A stretch of DNA of 64,000 nt, taken from positions 51,641,493-51,705,492 of the forward strand of contig NC_044573.1 of assembly GCF_901933205.1 (NCBI RefSeq). Reading direction: 5' to 3'. The stretch comes from Camarhynchus parvulus. Its lineage: Eukaryota; Chordata; Aves; Passeriformes; Thraupidae. The translations under genes and the position numbers were made by a program. Below, one piece after another: positions 29,001 to 43,296 of this stretch. Position 1 is the stretch's first letter, and each line of letters opens with the position of its first letter. Below the pieces are notes generated by a model. The model did no database searches, was not told where the DNA came from, and was given only the letters and a program-made list of their open reading frames with translations.

Positions 29001-31080
29001 AACCTGCTAGTTTTATACTGGACTAAAAGACATTATTCTCCACCAACTCTTACAGAATAACTGGAGTATGTCCTTGTTACTAGCCCAGCCTGATTAAGTG
29101 TGAAAAGGGAAACCCTGGGAATACCATGGTTTACAAATACAAACCATGTGTTCTACATGTCTTTTACACATGGCATAGTTTCTGAGACAAAAGCTTTATA
29201 ATAATATATTCAGACTTGTGTTCAGGCTTAAAAAAGAAAAAAGAAATTTAATGTGATGATAATCTTCATGGTTGGCTAAGCAGAAATTTAACTCCAAACA
29301 ACTGCAGTAGAGTATTTAATGCATGTTTTGCAGCAGCTAGACCAGTAGCTGATGGTGAGATCTGCTTAGTGGTTTGCTGCTGAGTATTTTAGTTTCTCAA
29401 GGCCCTTTGGCATTTAGCACTTCCTGCTGCTCTGTGGCTCCTAGCAAGTAACCACTTAATATCAGACCGCATGTCAAGTATGAAGGCTGAAGAAGTGATT
29501 CAAAGAGTAGCTGAAGAAAAATTGTTCTTCTTCTCTTACTGAATGTGAGCAACTTGTTCTAAAGAAGCTTTTGTTTTGGTTTTAAAACCTAAATGTTTAA
29601 TTAGCCAAATCCATCATTAGCATAAATAGTTTATATTTCTTTCCCACCCCACTCCTGCGTGTCCTTCTCTTTTTGCCATTGTTTCCAGAAAAAGCATGCA
29701 CAACTTAGGGCCAAAAACTGGGGAGAATTAGCAGGTTTTTTAAAGGTTCCTGAAGAATTTACGTTTTTTAAATTTATTTAGGCTTTTTGGACTAGGAATC
29801 TTTCCAGTGCCAGAAATCCTCTAAGATTTCAGCTTTTAATAACACCAATACTAGTTATGTTTCTGAATTTTTACTAACTCTCATTGAATATGCTTTATCA
29901 TAAAGCAAACATATTGTTAGTGATAATCTTTTATTTTTCTTCCTTTTCCCCTAGTATTTTACCTAGCATGTTGCTACTTTTAACAAATGTAGAAATTGTT
30001 TTTTCTCACGTACAAACTGAGTGGCACAAAAGGAAAAATATCCAGAAGAAAATTGAAAATTCTGACTTCAGTGTTCTGAGTTCATTCACTTCTCATTTTA
30101 TCTTTGAAATTGTCAGTCTTAAACCCCACCACAACCAGGGGTACCCTTGCTCTCCACTCATGTGGAAAGCACTGTGATCTTCCTGAAATGCAGGCAGAGT
30201 TTGTAAGTACTTCCCTTGGTGGTGAACTGAGAAAACTTGTTCCCCATCATGAGGTTTTGATGCAGCACTGGACTTCTAAGATGGTGTGTTGTACAAATTC
30301 TGTTTGTGCCTTAGATGTTGTCACAATTTTTGAGTTTTGAAACAGTGAAATATTAGTAAATTTTATCAGTATCAAGGGTTTAGTATAATGGGCTCAGAAT
30401 TCAGCCTGAAGCTGCAACGTGCTTCACAAGTTGGCCGCCCTCTCAGGTGGAGGGAGCGCTCCACAGAGGGGCTACAGAGCAGCTTAAAGCACTGCATCCT
30501 TTCCTGATGAGACACTTTTCTACCCTCTCCCATTTCTCTCACATTTCATACATGTTTCTGACACATCCTGCATTGCCCTTCACATTTCTCAGGCCTGGCT
30601 CTATTCAGAGAAATACAGGACCTAACAGAGTGGAGCTTGGAGGGAAATGTGGAAGAGGAAGCATTCAACCACAGATGGCAGCATGGTGACACTTCACACG
30701 AGATAAAATATTTTTTAAAATATTTTCAAAATAATTATAATATTTTTATGATATTTTTCAGACAACATAGCATTTAACAGTTATTTTGAATTAAATGTGT
30801 GCTTTGTAGCTTGGCCCACATTTTCTAACATTTGCACAATTTACATTATCCAGAAGAAAATTTGTTTATAGAGAGTGGGCTCCCATTAAAAGCAGTTGCT
30901 TTTGTTTCCCTTTAACTTCAGGCATGACTTCAGTCTCATACACAAATTGTGGTGGCTCCACTTGGGGAATTTGCCCAGTTGCACAGCACCACACAGTATT
31001 TCCCCTAGATGGGTTCATCAGTCAGCAGCTCTGTTTTGGCACCTTTACCAGGTTGTTCCTATCCAAACTATACTAGAAGA

Positions 31081-31199
31081 GTCTTTCTTCCTTTCTTTCT
31101 TTCATCTTTCTTCCTTTCAACTCTTTCTTGCTTTCATCTTCTGCCCTGTCTTTCAGTCCCCTCTTTCCTACTAATTTCTTTTCTGCCTTCTCCATAGCT
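31081..31199 (+). repeat. Pyrimidine-rich tract (CTTT/TTCC-rich)
   Basis: About 120 nt made almost entirely of C and T (TTCCTTTCTTTCTTTCATCT and similar), ending CTCCATAG. A simple-sequence region; it resembles a long splice-acceptor tract but no exon follows that I can support. Confidence 0.75.
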
Positions 31200-34100
31200 T
31201 ACAGTTAATGTAATTTATATTGTGTTGATAGCCTAAACATCACTTTGGGTGATCCTCTGTCAAGGTCTGGTTAGGTACATGTGAGGTTGTTGTATCCTGC
31301 CCATCTGAGTCTAATGCACTGAGATGTGAAGGGACTAGGAACCTCCAATTAATGACATTAAGTTTATAAAATAATAATGTGATCACCTGCAATTAATAAC
31401 ATCAAGTAAATAAACAGTAAGTTTATTTTCTGTCTGTCACAGAGAGACAGAGGCCTTGTGCCAGGCCAAGCAAAGATTCCTTCAGTGTTAAGAATTCATT
31501 GGGAAAGAATATCCTAAAAATTCTAAAAGAAAGGGTTGCTGAATATTAGGAATGAAGGAGAAGTGCTTCAGAGCCTTTCCAAGATAAAGCTTGGCACAAT
31601 GGCAAGGATCAGGAAACATGAACTCTGGCATCATACTTACTTTATTTTAAGTTATTAAGTTAACTTAAGTTTCTTTGAATACATTTTTTCCTGATACATT
31701 AAGAGTTTTGTCAAAATCAACTTTTCATTTTTTCTGTAGATCTTGATTTCAGGCATATTTCTTAATTTTCAGGAGAAACGTCTGACAAAAAATTTTGAAA
31801 ATGGTAAATTGTCACTTCAAAAAATTAACTGAGGTTTCTATAGCTTTTCATCATACAGATTTTTGGTGTAGGGGTTTTTTCTTCTAGTTTGGGGATCAGG
31901 AAGAGGAATCGAAGCAGCAGAGAAGTACCGGAATTTCCCCGCCACAGAAATGTGATTATCCTGAGGGATCCTGTCCATCAAGTGCACACCCTTCCAAGGC
32001 AAGGGCAACCACTGCCAGATTCATTTACAAATTATTGGATATCAAAAGGTGCAAATGCCTTCTTGACAGAATAAGGATGTTGAATATATCAGAGAACCAG
32101 ACTGTAAAGAGCATGTTGAGCAAAGCTCTCCCTCCAGAGCATATGTGTTTGCTTTTCTTGTTTTTGGGGGTAAAATCACAGTTTTTAACATATATCTGTG
32201 ACTAATACACACATTACTGAAGAAAATTACAGCCACTAAGTAGAATTGGTATTGAGGTATTGTTTTGCATCCTCTACAAGCACAGTAAAGAGGGGTTGTG
32301 GTGCATTTGCAATTGAATGTGCCCTAATTGCAGGCCTTCTTTGTGTTCAAACACAGGCAGCTATATTTAAACTTTATGAGTGAAAGGATAATTAGCAGTC
32401 ATCTGCTTGCCACTTTTTAATTTAAGTCCTCTCTTGCCCAGTGTCAGGGCTGCCAGTAAATGTTAGTGGCTTAAACCACCAATGAAACTGTGACTTTTTA
32501 TCTGAAAAAAGATTAGTGATACCAAGGCGCAGCACAAAAAGACAGAGTCTGCAAGACATAATTCTGATTTTTATTCTGATTTAAAGCAGTTTTGGCAAGA
32601 TCAGAAAGGTTGGATTTGAAATATGTTATTTTGCTTACACAGCCATGAGCCAGAGTAATTGATCTGGGACTAGTGGACATCCCAAACCAGGATAAGAACT
32701 GCTCCAGTTCTGAGGATGAAGCACGGCAAAGCTCCCTTTGTTACTTAGGTACCTCTGCCTGAGTTTCTGAGTAGACTCTCGACTCTATATCCCTAGGAGT
32801 GAGCCAAGAGAGAGAATTACACCTTCCCAGGGGCATGGCATCTTTCTTCCAGCTGTCTGACTTTTGAGCCCTTAACATTTTTTTAAAAATCATGGTGCCT
32901 TCCTGTTATGTCTTCCTGCAAACAAAACTGAGTGGCAAATTTCACATCATGTTTATTTTAGTGAAGAGCAAATAAAAAGCAAAATCTGCCACCCAGCTAT
33001 TTAAGTATTTGGAGACAAATCTGCTATGAATTTTGCCTTTCTTTAGAAGTTGAGATAAACAATGGCTTTTGATCTAAAAATAGCAAAAATCATTTTGGGG
33101 AAAGATTTCCAAAAAACTGGTGCAGTAATTTTCAGAGCGTTCTCATATTTAGCTGGTCATCTTGGGATGTGTCTAATGGGATCTTCCTGAAGCAAACTGG
33201 TGAATGTGTGTGCAATTTTGTAGGCGATTTCAGCTCTCAAGCCACAAGCCTCTCTGTGGTGCAGATGTTTATCACTGCCCACATGGTAAATGAGGGCATT
33301 GTACACACTCCTGCATTTAGTGGTCTACCTGAAAGAAGCTGTGAAAGCTACACCCTTGCAGTGCAGCCCTTGGCAGGCCTGGAGGGAATGAGCAGAGTGA
33401 ATGACTTCCTTTCAGCTACAGGGGTGAAGACTTCAGGACTTCAGATGTGCTGCCTGCCCCGTTTTTGGCTCTCTATCAAATAGCTGTCCTGACCACCCCC
33501 AGACCCTGGAAGAGTTTCCCCCGTTGAAATTTCCATAGGGATTTTTTTTTCAGTGCCTGCCGTGGAGGCAGTGCCAGGCAGCTCCACAGGTTTCCCTACA
33601 CTTGAGTGAGGGAAGATGGCACACCATCTCAAATAGCAAGGTAATTGCCTAACAGCAGCTAAGGCATTACTTTGAAATCACTTTTAATTCAAGCTGGGTT
33701 AAGTAAAATGCAACCAAAGCACTTCTTTTTATAATTTCTAAAGTAACTTAGTTGCTGGTCCTTTAAAAAGAGAAAGGAAACATCACAGACAGCATAAGTG
33801 CTGGCAAGATATCTGTAACCAGTCTGCTGAATGCAGGGGGAGAGCAACCCATCAGACTTTACCTTGGTGTTAGCAGTTTAAAGATTTTCCATGTTTCTTT
33901 TCCTACGTCTTCTGTGAGGTTTGGAATAATATTGTCTGTTTTGGATGGCTTTGCATTTCAGTAGAAATTTGTAATTTATTGAAATTTTAAATTATGTCTT
34001 GCTGGGAACACAGAAGTTGTTATCCCATAAATTTCTGGTGAGTGGAAGTAACTCAGTGGAGTGCACAGCTTTTGCAACTTTATTGCGTTATTATATAAAC

Positions 34101-36596
34101 TCTGTGGGGAAAAATATATTTGTTCCGCTCATGATAGGCCAAGATTGGAAAAGTGCTGTAAGCACAGGAGGGGATGTGTGAAATTTCTTGGGAGTGAGAT
34201 TTATTGGGCTGGGAAATGGCCTCCCAGGAGGAACAATGAAAGTTGCTCTCCCTTAAGTTTTGGAAGCACTTGAAACCAGAGCTGGAAACATACTGAAAAG
34301 TATGTGAAAATAAACTTTTTGCAGCAACAATGAGCAGAGTCTTTTGCAGTCGTGAATGTTTTGTTTGGGTTTTTTGGTTTGGTTTTTTTATTGCTGTGTT
34401 TAGGCCAAGTCAGGAATGACAGCAGAGGGACAGAGGACTGAGTATACAAGCCATCCATCTGCCAGACTCACGGGGCAAAGGAAATAAAGATGGATCTTGC
34501 TTTGTTAGTGGATGGAAGAGCCACATTCATGACCCACCCTCAGTGGCAGGGTCCTCTCTGCCTCCTTTAAAAGCAGACAGAAGCGAAAGAGATGGAAAGG
34601 AATTCTCCCAAGCAGCAAATAAATAACCGACAATTAGATAAGCAAAATGAAATGACAAAGCCAAATCCACACTTAGTACCTGGATGAAGAGTTCTGTTAC
34701 ACACAGTTTTATCCTGAGCTTAAGATAAATATATATTTAGATGATTTTGGGTGAATATTTAGAATATTTAGATGAATTCTAGATGAGGGGGTTTTGACAG
34801 TGAGAAGTATTTTAAATAAACAAACTTAGTCTGCTTTCTAAGACAATAATCTTCTTTAAAGATATCAAAGAGATTTTAATTCAGGCACTAATTAATGAAG
34901 TGAATTCTAATATTTATTAGAACTCCATAATTGTCCTTCAATTAACTTATCTCAGTTATATATGCCCCACAGAGAAAATAAATCCAGAAAACTAAACTTC
35001 ATGCATATAATGTATGAAGCGATATTTGATACAAAATGTTTTCTTACAAATATTGATTATCATAATAAAATGAGAGAGGGGAAAAAATCCAGAAAGAGCT
35101 CTGCAAATGGCAATATGCATCTCTCTCAGACTCAGAATTAGATCCTTCAAACTACGCACATTTATAAGAAGGACTGGATTTTTAAAAAAACATTCAAATG
35201 TTTTCTGACTCTAATCATTTTACATGTCAATAACAGCTATCAAAATATGTGCACTTGGCAGTAGTCCTAAACTCCATTTGTTAATATGAGCCTAATCTAT
35301 AGAAGCAGAGTTGCAAGAGTGACTTTTTTGTGGCAATTTGGGATTCCTGTAATTTGGCCAGTCTAATAATTATACCAGGGAAAAATCAGAAGCCAAGTTC
35401 AATGGCATTTGGTAGATGCCAGATATCTGTGGCATTCACTCTGATGTTGAAGACTCCTGTAGGAAAAAGGCTGGTACAGTTCAAGGAACCAAAATTCCTT
35501 GTTTGTCTTTTAATGAAATACTTCCCCTCTGTGCCAGTCTGAGGGATGTAACATCCCTAAGTGGATTTCTATGAGCCCTGGAATTTCTATGATAGCACTG
35601 AACATTGGCTGAGTCATGTGGATAGCAGGCACTGTAAAAAATGCTGCCACAGAACTGCAGGACAGTTTTTATTAGCCGTACATATTATTTTTTTCCTGTA
35701 AAATTGCAGTAGATTCTCCTGCTGGGAATTCACAGCACACGAGGAAGAAGAGCATGTCAAGGGTGCCCTGTACATAGGCAATGAGGTGCTCTTGGGTATG
35801 ATAACGTGTGTATGTATGAAAAAATAGCTACCCAGCCTCAGTTCAGTGCAGTCCATTTAAGTGACATTTTTCTAAACCACTGAAATATAAACATCAGACT
35901 GGTGGGGCCTTACTTTCTCTGCTAGAAAATACAGGTACACAGCCACAGGGAAGGAAGGAACTGCTCAGTAGCTATTGAGTATCTCCAAGAGAATTGCTGA
36001 AGACTGGCCACAGGGACCCTTGCTCTGAACAGGGCAACAGGCTTCAGTCACTGCACTTTGAGACTGCCATGGAAGGATAAGGAGCTGGGCACCCCTTTCC
36101 TTTCCCTCTCGAATCTATGCTGTCATCTTTCCCTCTCATTTCTATGCTTTGAGGTAGTGTGAGTAGATAATACAGACTTTTTGATCTCTCTGCAAATGCA
36201 CTGGCTTTGAGAGCAGGAGGAGATGCAGCAGTTCCAGTAGACCAAGCATCCTTCAGTGAGGATGCCACCCAGGGTAAGCCAGGGGGGTCCAGCCAAGCCA
36301 TCACTGTGACTGCATCCCACCCAAGCTTCCCTGTCAGGTGCTGTGCAGCGCCTTTGAAAGGCAGGAGTGCACTGCCAGTGAAGGCCACTGCCATGGGTCT
36401 GGCCTTGTGACTTCGTTGTGACTTTCCAGTACTTAACATTGTTTTGGTTTGGCTCTTACAGCCACATTCTCAGTTGTGGGGGTTTTCCCCTCCAGTGGCT
36501 GCTGGACTTCCTTGGTGTTGAAAACTTCTAAAAACACAATTCTCCCATGCTTGGGCATTCAGAGATTTGGAGAAAGAGACAGAAAAATTACTGGTT

Positions 36597-36634
36597 GTTT
36601 TTGTTTTTGTTTTTGTTTTTGTTTTTGTTTTTTT
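36597..36634 (+). repeat. (GTTTTT)n microsatellite
   Basis: Six uninterrupted GTTTTT units followed by extra T. The minus-strand open frame here reads a KQKQKQ run, purely from the repeat. Confidence 0.95.
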
Positions 36635-36930
36635 ATTCCAGGAGAAGTTATAATATGCTTTCTACTGCATCGCCATGTTCCTGGAGGCTTGATTAATGAT
36701 GTTGGTGCACTTGTGGTTGGCAGTGCAGCTATTGACTTCAAAGGGTCAAAGCAAAGGTTTGGGCTGGAATAGATTGCTGCAGCTTTTATCCCAGGAAGGA
36801 TTCTTTACAACACTTTACAAAGATGAGGTGACCTGAAGTTAAATATCACAGTCCTGTAGAAGGCAAAAGCCCCTTTGGGAGCAAACTGGCATTTTTCAGT
36901 TCCAGCCTCTTAAGAAAATCCTGATGCAAG

Positions 36931-36972
36931 CAGGGATGAGGTGCATTAACAGGAATGAGATGCATTAACAGG
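36931..36972 (+). repeat. 19-bp tandem duplication
   Basis: CAGGGATGAGGTGCATTAA followed directly by CAGGAATGAGATGCATTAA and CAGG: two copies with two differences plus a partial third. Confidence 0.85.
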
Positions 36973-38558
36973 TTTTGTGATTGGCCAGGGTCAATAAGGA
37001 TCAAAATAAATGTGAGATTGTTTTCCAAAGTAAATTAGACAAGGAGCAAGTACAAAGCATCTACAGCAATTCCACAGTAGGTAAAAATACACATCAGCTT
37101 CTACCTTTATCCTGTGAAAGCCCTATGAAGGTCCACTTGGTGATGTGGGAGTCTGCAGGCAGCCAGCCTTCAGAGAAGAGGATCTCCTCATGGGAGGAGA
37201 GCCCTGCTTTGGCTCCTTGTTACTCAGGTAAGGACAGAAAGAGGATGGGATTGTCCATGGTTATCTGTGACTCACTTCCTCTGCTGCATGTGAATGGGAG
37301 AGAGGAGTGTGCTAGCTCTTCTTCTCTGGTGTGAGCAGTATTATCTCCCTCCACACAGCTACACCTTTTATTATAGTACCAAGAGGAGTAGGAAGGGCCA
37401 GGAGAAATCAAGATGAAAAAGTACTGACTCATATAGCAAAGAAAATTTGAAATGGTTTAAAATGTAAAAGATCCCCATCAGAAACAGAAGAAATTACTTC
37501 ACTGAAAATTTGGATACCTTTTTTTATGTTAGTCTGCCCTTATGTCCACAAACAGAGCAAATGATTTCTTTATCTAGAAGAATCCATTGATTCTGCTCCG
37601 CTTCTTTCACTTTATCTCCACAAATGACCTTTTGGCTCAGCATCTCTGATTCCTGTTCAGTGGAAAATCTTTATTCTCCAGGTCTTTTGTATTATGATGT
37701 CCACCAAGTGTGGGAAAAGTAGGGATGCTCTCCATCTAGCAACAATTACTGTAGGAGTCCATCTGCCTGTGGTGGCCAGCAGAGATGACATGCTGGACCC
37801 TTACCAGCTCCAGTTCTGCTCTGCTGTAGATATGAGAATTGTCCATAGACTGAGATTTTCCAACAGGTCTGTGGAGGAGTCTGAAAATATTGATGGAAAA
37901 TGGCGAATGAGGAGGTTGGTGGCTTTAAACAATTTTTTCACGTTATAGTAATTGCCTGAAGAAAGCATCACTTACGTGAGCAATCTTTTTCATTTTTTCC
38001 CTGTGTAATGAAGGTGTAAAGTAATGGAGCTTTCTTCTGCTATTGTTTGTGCTATTTCCTGCCCTACAAGACCCAACAGCTTCAGCGACCTTCCTGCAGG
38101 GGCAGGGAAACTGGAAAAATTTGGAAAAGCCAAGATTTTTGGGTGTTGTAACTATGCTTATGTTCAAGATATGGTCAAAACAGAATATATTGCCCTGCAA
38201 TCAGGTAGATTTAACCCCCTTATGCCTCCTGTTTTGTTACCTTTTCCTTGCTCTAGTAATTTTTGATAGGACTTCAGGGCTAAGAGCACCCTTAGTGTAA
38301 TTAGTGCAGCATAGGGTGTCACCACCCAAAGTGCTTCCCCTGAGCCCAGCCGCACACTGAATGCCTCACACCATGCGCTCCCAAATTCCCCCTCTGCCTT
38401 CAGACCCATTTGCTGTGCCTCCCATCATGTGTCCCCTGCACAGCCTGGTTAGGTGCCTTCACCTGCCCTGCCAGGGGCTGCTGGGGAGAGGCTCTGCGTC
38501 CGGGAGGTGCTGCTGTGCGGGGCTGGTACACTAGATGGAGCGGTTGTGATGCTGAGCT

Positions 38559-38613
38559 GCAGAACCTGCCTCCCTCCCTGCAGAACCTGCCTCCCTGCAG
38601 AACCTGCCTCTCT
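38559..38613 (+). repeat. Minisatellite-like array, three GCAGAACCTGCCTCCCT units
   Basis: Units of 21, 17 and 17 bp (38559-38579, 38580-38596, 38597-38613); the first has an extra CTCC-type insertion and the third one substitution. It lies in a GC-richer patch of PHACTR2 intron 1. Confidence 0.88.
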
Positions 38614-38875
38614 GCGCTGGGTTTTAGCCTGGCTCAGGCACCTGCCCGCAGCCAGGATCTGAAATACAGGCTTGTTTGTAGGGAGTGAGCAGCAGCAGAT
38701 TGCCCTGAGCTGGTTTTGCCTGGTTTCTGCTCCTTCCCAGAGGAAGTCACAGCAGGGTCCTCATTAGTTTCAGTGCCTTCAGTGTCTTAAAAGGCACAAA
38801 GCTGGAGTAGGATGGGATGGGGATGGCATGTCAGCATTTTAAATTTCCTAATGCTCCCTTCTCCCTGCCCGCCCC

Positions 38876-38894
38876 TTTTTTTTTTTTTTTTTTT
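38876..38894 (+). repeat. T19 homopolymer
   Basis: Nineteen T in a row following CCGCCCC. No retrotransposon body or target-site duplication recognised beside it. Confidence 0.95.
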
Positions 38895-40533
38895 AATCCA
38901 TAAGATGTCTATTTAAACAACACAAAATGTTATTATCAGCCATTGCTGTTCCCTCAGCCAAGGTAATGCTGCAAGCTTGGTATTATCAGTCATGCTGGTG
39001 AAATTAGATCTCCCTGTTGTATTGATTCTGATGTACTTTGGTCAGGGCTTGTGGGCTCTGCATTGATCTGTCAAAGAAACTGCTGAGGAGTGGGGGAGCA
39101 AGGTCTGTTGTCTGTGTTGTTTGGGAACTAACAGAAGCTCCTATTTTTTGTCAGCAGCTTGTTGCACACTTGGATATTGATTCATTATGAGAGAATCTGG
39201 CTTTAATTAGCACCAGGTTTTCCAGTATTTGTGCAGAGTGTTTTGACCCCAGTCCACAGCCAGTCTGTAAAGGCAGACTCTCAGTCTGAGTTGCACCTTT
39301 ATTGCATAGTCTTCTGAGAAAGAAATCGTTAAAATAATTGGACTAAAATTTCTGTGTGTGCTGGACATGAAGTACTATTTTCTAAAGCAAAATTCAGTTG
39401 GATCTAAATAAAATGTGTTCAGAAATACATCTACGCCTTGACTAGCATTGTGCACTTAAGCACCCTGATGTCTTCTTGGCCTGGTAGACATTTAGATTTG
39501 GTGTATGCAGCTCTAAGGGCAGGTGCAGAATCCTTTGACTAGACTGAGTGAGGCTGAAAATAGTAATTCCTTCTCCCAGTCTGGAAATTCCAACATTGGA
39601 AAGACTTTCCCCAGAAGCCTAAAAGAGAGACATCACTCATTCTTTCCAACCTCAAAACAGTTTTATGGCAGGAAAAATCTTTTGTTTTCCTTTTTTCTTT
39701 TTTTCAATTTATTTTCTTTTGTTCTTGGAGGAGGAGGACCTGGTAGATTTTTGCTTTTAGAATGTATTTCATGAAAAATAACCCCACAGTAATGTTAAGT
39801 GGTTCATATACAGTTGATAAGTATCAAAGATATCATCAACGTTTTCATGTATACCAGTCCATCTGCAAGAGAAATTTTTTTCTACATGAAGTAATAAAGA
39901 TTATAGATAGTAGATATATGACTAAAAGTAAGCTAAAGCAGTTTCCCCATGACATATCACCAAATGAAACATGAAAAGAGCACCCTTACTCACTTATCAA
40001 AACATTTCTCTGTTATTTATTCAATACTGCCTGAAATGATCATAAAAAGTGACTCAGTGAAAAATGACTGTGTCATTTGATAGAATGTAATCCATGTCGA
40101 GAAAATTACATCTGTAAGCCCTGGCCATGTCCCACATACATGTGCAGGTGAATAAGGAGAGAGAGGGAGAAACTTAAAAAAAAAAGCCTTTAAATAGCTT
40201 TTCTCAGCCAGGTTCCAGGTGAGTAGAAGTCTTGAGCTGTCACACTCTTCCTGCCACGCCTGAGCATCCATTGCAGCACCTGCAAGACTAAGGAGCCAAA
40301 GCTCCTTCACTCCACAGCATCCACAAGAAATTCTTGGTGTGTTTCAGCTCCAGTGGCTCAAGAATATCTGGTTTTGCTGCAGGTTTTCTGAAAGCTTTGG
40401 GGCAGGCTCTGTTGTAGACCAAGGTGCTAGAAATTCTTCATTCCTGGACTCTGCAGGAGATAGCATTGTGTAATTCCATCCAGGTCTTGAAATGTGTAAT
40501 TAATCATATTCTTATGTCAGGATGAAAACCACA

Positions 40534-40660
40534 GTTTTTTGGTTGGGTTTTTTTGTTTGTTTGTTTGGTTGGTTTGGTTTTTTTTATTTTGTGTGGGGTT
40601 TGTTGTTGTTGTTTTGTTTTGTGGTTTTTGTCTGTTTTGTTTAGGCTTTTTTTGGGTTGG
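40534..40660 (+). repeat. T/G-rich low-complexity region
   Basis: About 125 nt of TTTTTTGGTTGG, GTTTGTTTGTTTGG, TTGTTGTTGTTG and similar, nearly free of A and C. Simple sequence. Confidence 0.85.
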
Positions 40661-43255
40661 TTGATTGTTTGACTTGAAAACCTGTGGGAGATATATAGTG
40701 GAGAATCTTCATGTGCTGACTAAGCACATTAATGTTTATCTATTTCAACTGACATTTCCTTTATAAAATAGAAATGTAATTATTAAACTGTTCCTGTATT
40801 TGTGGACTAGTTCAGAAATCAATGTCATGGAAACATGGCCTAGATGTTATCTTCATGAAGTAAGTGCACAACAGTTCGATAAATTGCTCTCAAAAATATG
40901 TATCCATAGTTTTCTGTCGGTCCAAAAGAGCATCTCCTGCTGGATCTTTCATGGGGCAGTCCCTGGCCCAGCTCTTACTCAATGCTTCAGTTCTGGTTTG
41001 AAGGTAGGGTTAGAATAGCCTTGCAAAGTTTGTAGCTATTGCCAAACCAGGAAAGTTGCAAGCACTGGAGGGGATAGCACTGGGAGTCAAAATGCTCTTG
41101 ATAAATTCAAGCAAAGAGGTAATACAGCTTTCTGTCAATTGATATACTCTTCCTTTGCTTTGATTTTCATATAACTAGGGTGCACAAAGGAAGCATTATC
41201 AAAATCCAAGTAAAATTCCAAGCCACTTGAGAGGTTAATCACTGTCAAGTAATTTATGTCCAATATTAAGTTTTTGCAAGGATTTAAAGATATTTGAAAA
41301 ACTGCTTTAGAGAAATGATCGACTGAAACTACCACAAGAAATGTACCATTTCAAGGCTTCATCAAAATACTTGTAGTCGGGGGGGCTTGTCAGACTTGAA
41401 GGCTGCAGCCTGAGAGAACAAGTAGAGAACACAAGAGTTGTGAGATTAAGACTGCATATGATTGTGCCCTTTACCCACACTGCTAAAGTGAATGCAAATT
41501 GGAGGAAGGAAATCATTGAAAGACAGCACACCTGTGCTTTAAAACCACAATGGAAAATGGGGAATCAAAGAAGAAACAATCTTCATTGTAATCCCATTGT
41601 CCAGGCTGACCTCAGTAACAAAAGAAAAATACAATAGTAGTAAAATAATTACCTATTTCAGATTCATTACATTTTAATAATCAAACCACTATTAATAAGG
41701 TAAATAAAAATATTTCAAATACTTTTTTGTCAGCATCCTTTTATAACATTCTCTTTCTTAGCGAAGGAAAGAAGCTTAAACTTCTCACCACCCTGCAATG
41801 CAAAGAGAAGGGCAACATAGCTCTGAAACATTCAACCACCAGATTTAGTGAGCTTTTTCTTCTTGCTCTCAAGAGGGCACCTTTCCCTGCAGTATCTAAA
41901 TATGCTCTCCAGGCAAATTCAAGCCTCATGTTCTTGATGAAATGTTGTTATTTTTAGAAATAAATGAAGCAGGATACATAATTTCCCTTCCTACCCCTTT
42001 GTTGATGCTTTTAACCTGTGTTCAGAAGTTAATTGCAGCATCCCAGATTGTGCACAAAATAGGCACTGCAACTGCCAGTGGGTGCTATTGTAAGGGGAAA
42101 AGAAAAGGAACAATGCCATACAAATGTCACTTTAGAGTTCTTTTAACATCTTATTCCCACCCCAGGAAAAGAGCACTGACTTTCTTGCCACAAACGGGAT
42201 TAAATGGCCTTGCATGACACCCTGGGAAGGGATGCCTAGGTGAAAGGCATGTTACAGTAAACAGGGTGTTTTGGGTAACAGCTAAGGAAGGAGAAAAACT
42301 TCAAATATCAATTTGCCATATGGATTTGACCCCTTTTTGAACTTTCACACAACTTTATGTGCTGTTTTGCTTAGGATGACAAACTGATAACAGAAACAGA
42401 AATGTCTTCAATTTCTTCATCTGTCAATACACCAAGTCTGTTTCCCAAAAACAGCAGGAGTCAAACAAAAGGGCATCATTTCACTGTTAGCAGCACAGCC
42501 TTTTTCAGCTGGTGTTTGGTCATAAGTTTTCCTCGGGGTGCATTTCCAGAGTTCGCCTGGCTTCCTTGTTGCCTCTTTGGTGAAATTCTCTGGCCTTCCT
42601 GTCTTTCTTCCCCAGATATGCACACTTCTGTGCAAAGCAACCAAGCAGTCTGAACCAGATTTACAACACGTTGTTGATTATGTTGTTGTATAAACAGTAG
42701 TTTATCCCCTGGCTCCATGCTACAGCAGAGTACAGTTGGAGTTTTGACTCAGAATAAAAAGTCTTGGGATGCTGAATTATCAGCATTATGACCTGAAACA
42801 ACTCCAGGGTTTCACTTCTGCTATACTGTCTAGCTGTGGCCTAACAAAAGTACAGCCTATGGTGACACAGTAACATCCTGAAATGGAAAATATTCACCTT
42901 GTCTACTCATCCAGCAGAAGCAAACTCTTTCTAATGCATGTTTTCCCAACACCTGCATGTGGCACATCTCCAGCTTGCCAGTTTGCCTGAAGTACTTTGC
43001 TGATATCAGCTAAGCTCTGTGTTTGTTACATACATTTTACAGTAAGTTCAGGCAAGCACACTAGCTACCAAACAGGATTAAAATAACTGGTGAGCTTCTG
43101 CAGGTAAAATATGTGCTTTATAATAATTAAAATATACCCATCCTTTCAGTACCTTTGAGGTGCATCTGGACATCTGTTGCTGGTATTAGAATATCATCAA
43201 GCTGCACAAGCTAAAGTGGTCCTCTATGTTGCACCTAAAGCAGTTCAGGACAGGA

Positions 43256-43296
43256 GTTGAGCAGAAGTCGAGTTGAGTAGAAGTCAAGTTGATCAG
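43256..43296 (+). repeat. 16-bp tandem repeat, about 2.5 copies
   Basis: GTTGAGCAGAAGTCGA, GTTGAGTAGAAGTCAA, then GTTGATCAG. Two substitutions between the full copies. Confidence 0.85.

Noticed and set aside
30896..31197. Hydrophobic, Ser/Phe/Leu-rich open frames at 31 kb
   Set aside because: They are translations of the pyrimidine tract (Phe, Ser, Leu, Pro codons are C/T-rich).
36559..36741. Minus-strand open frame with a KQKQKQ run
   Set aside because: The run is the reverse complement of the GTTTTT microsatellite, not a protein feature.
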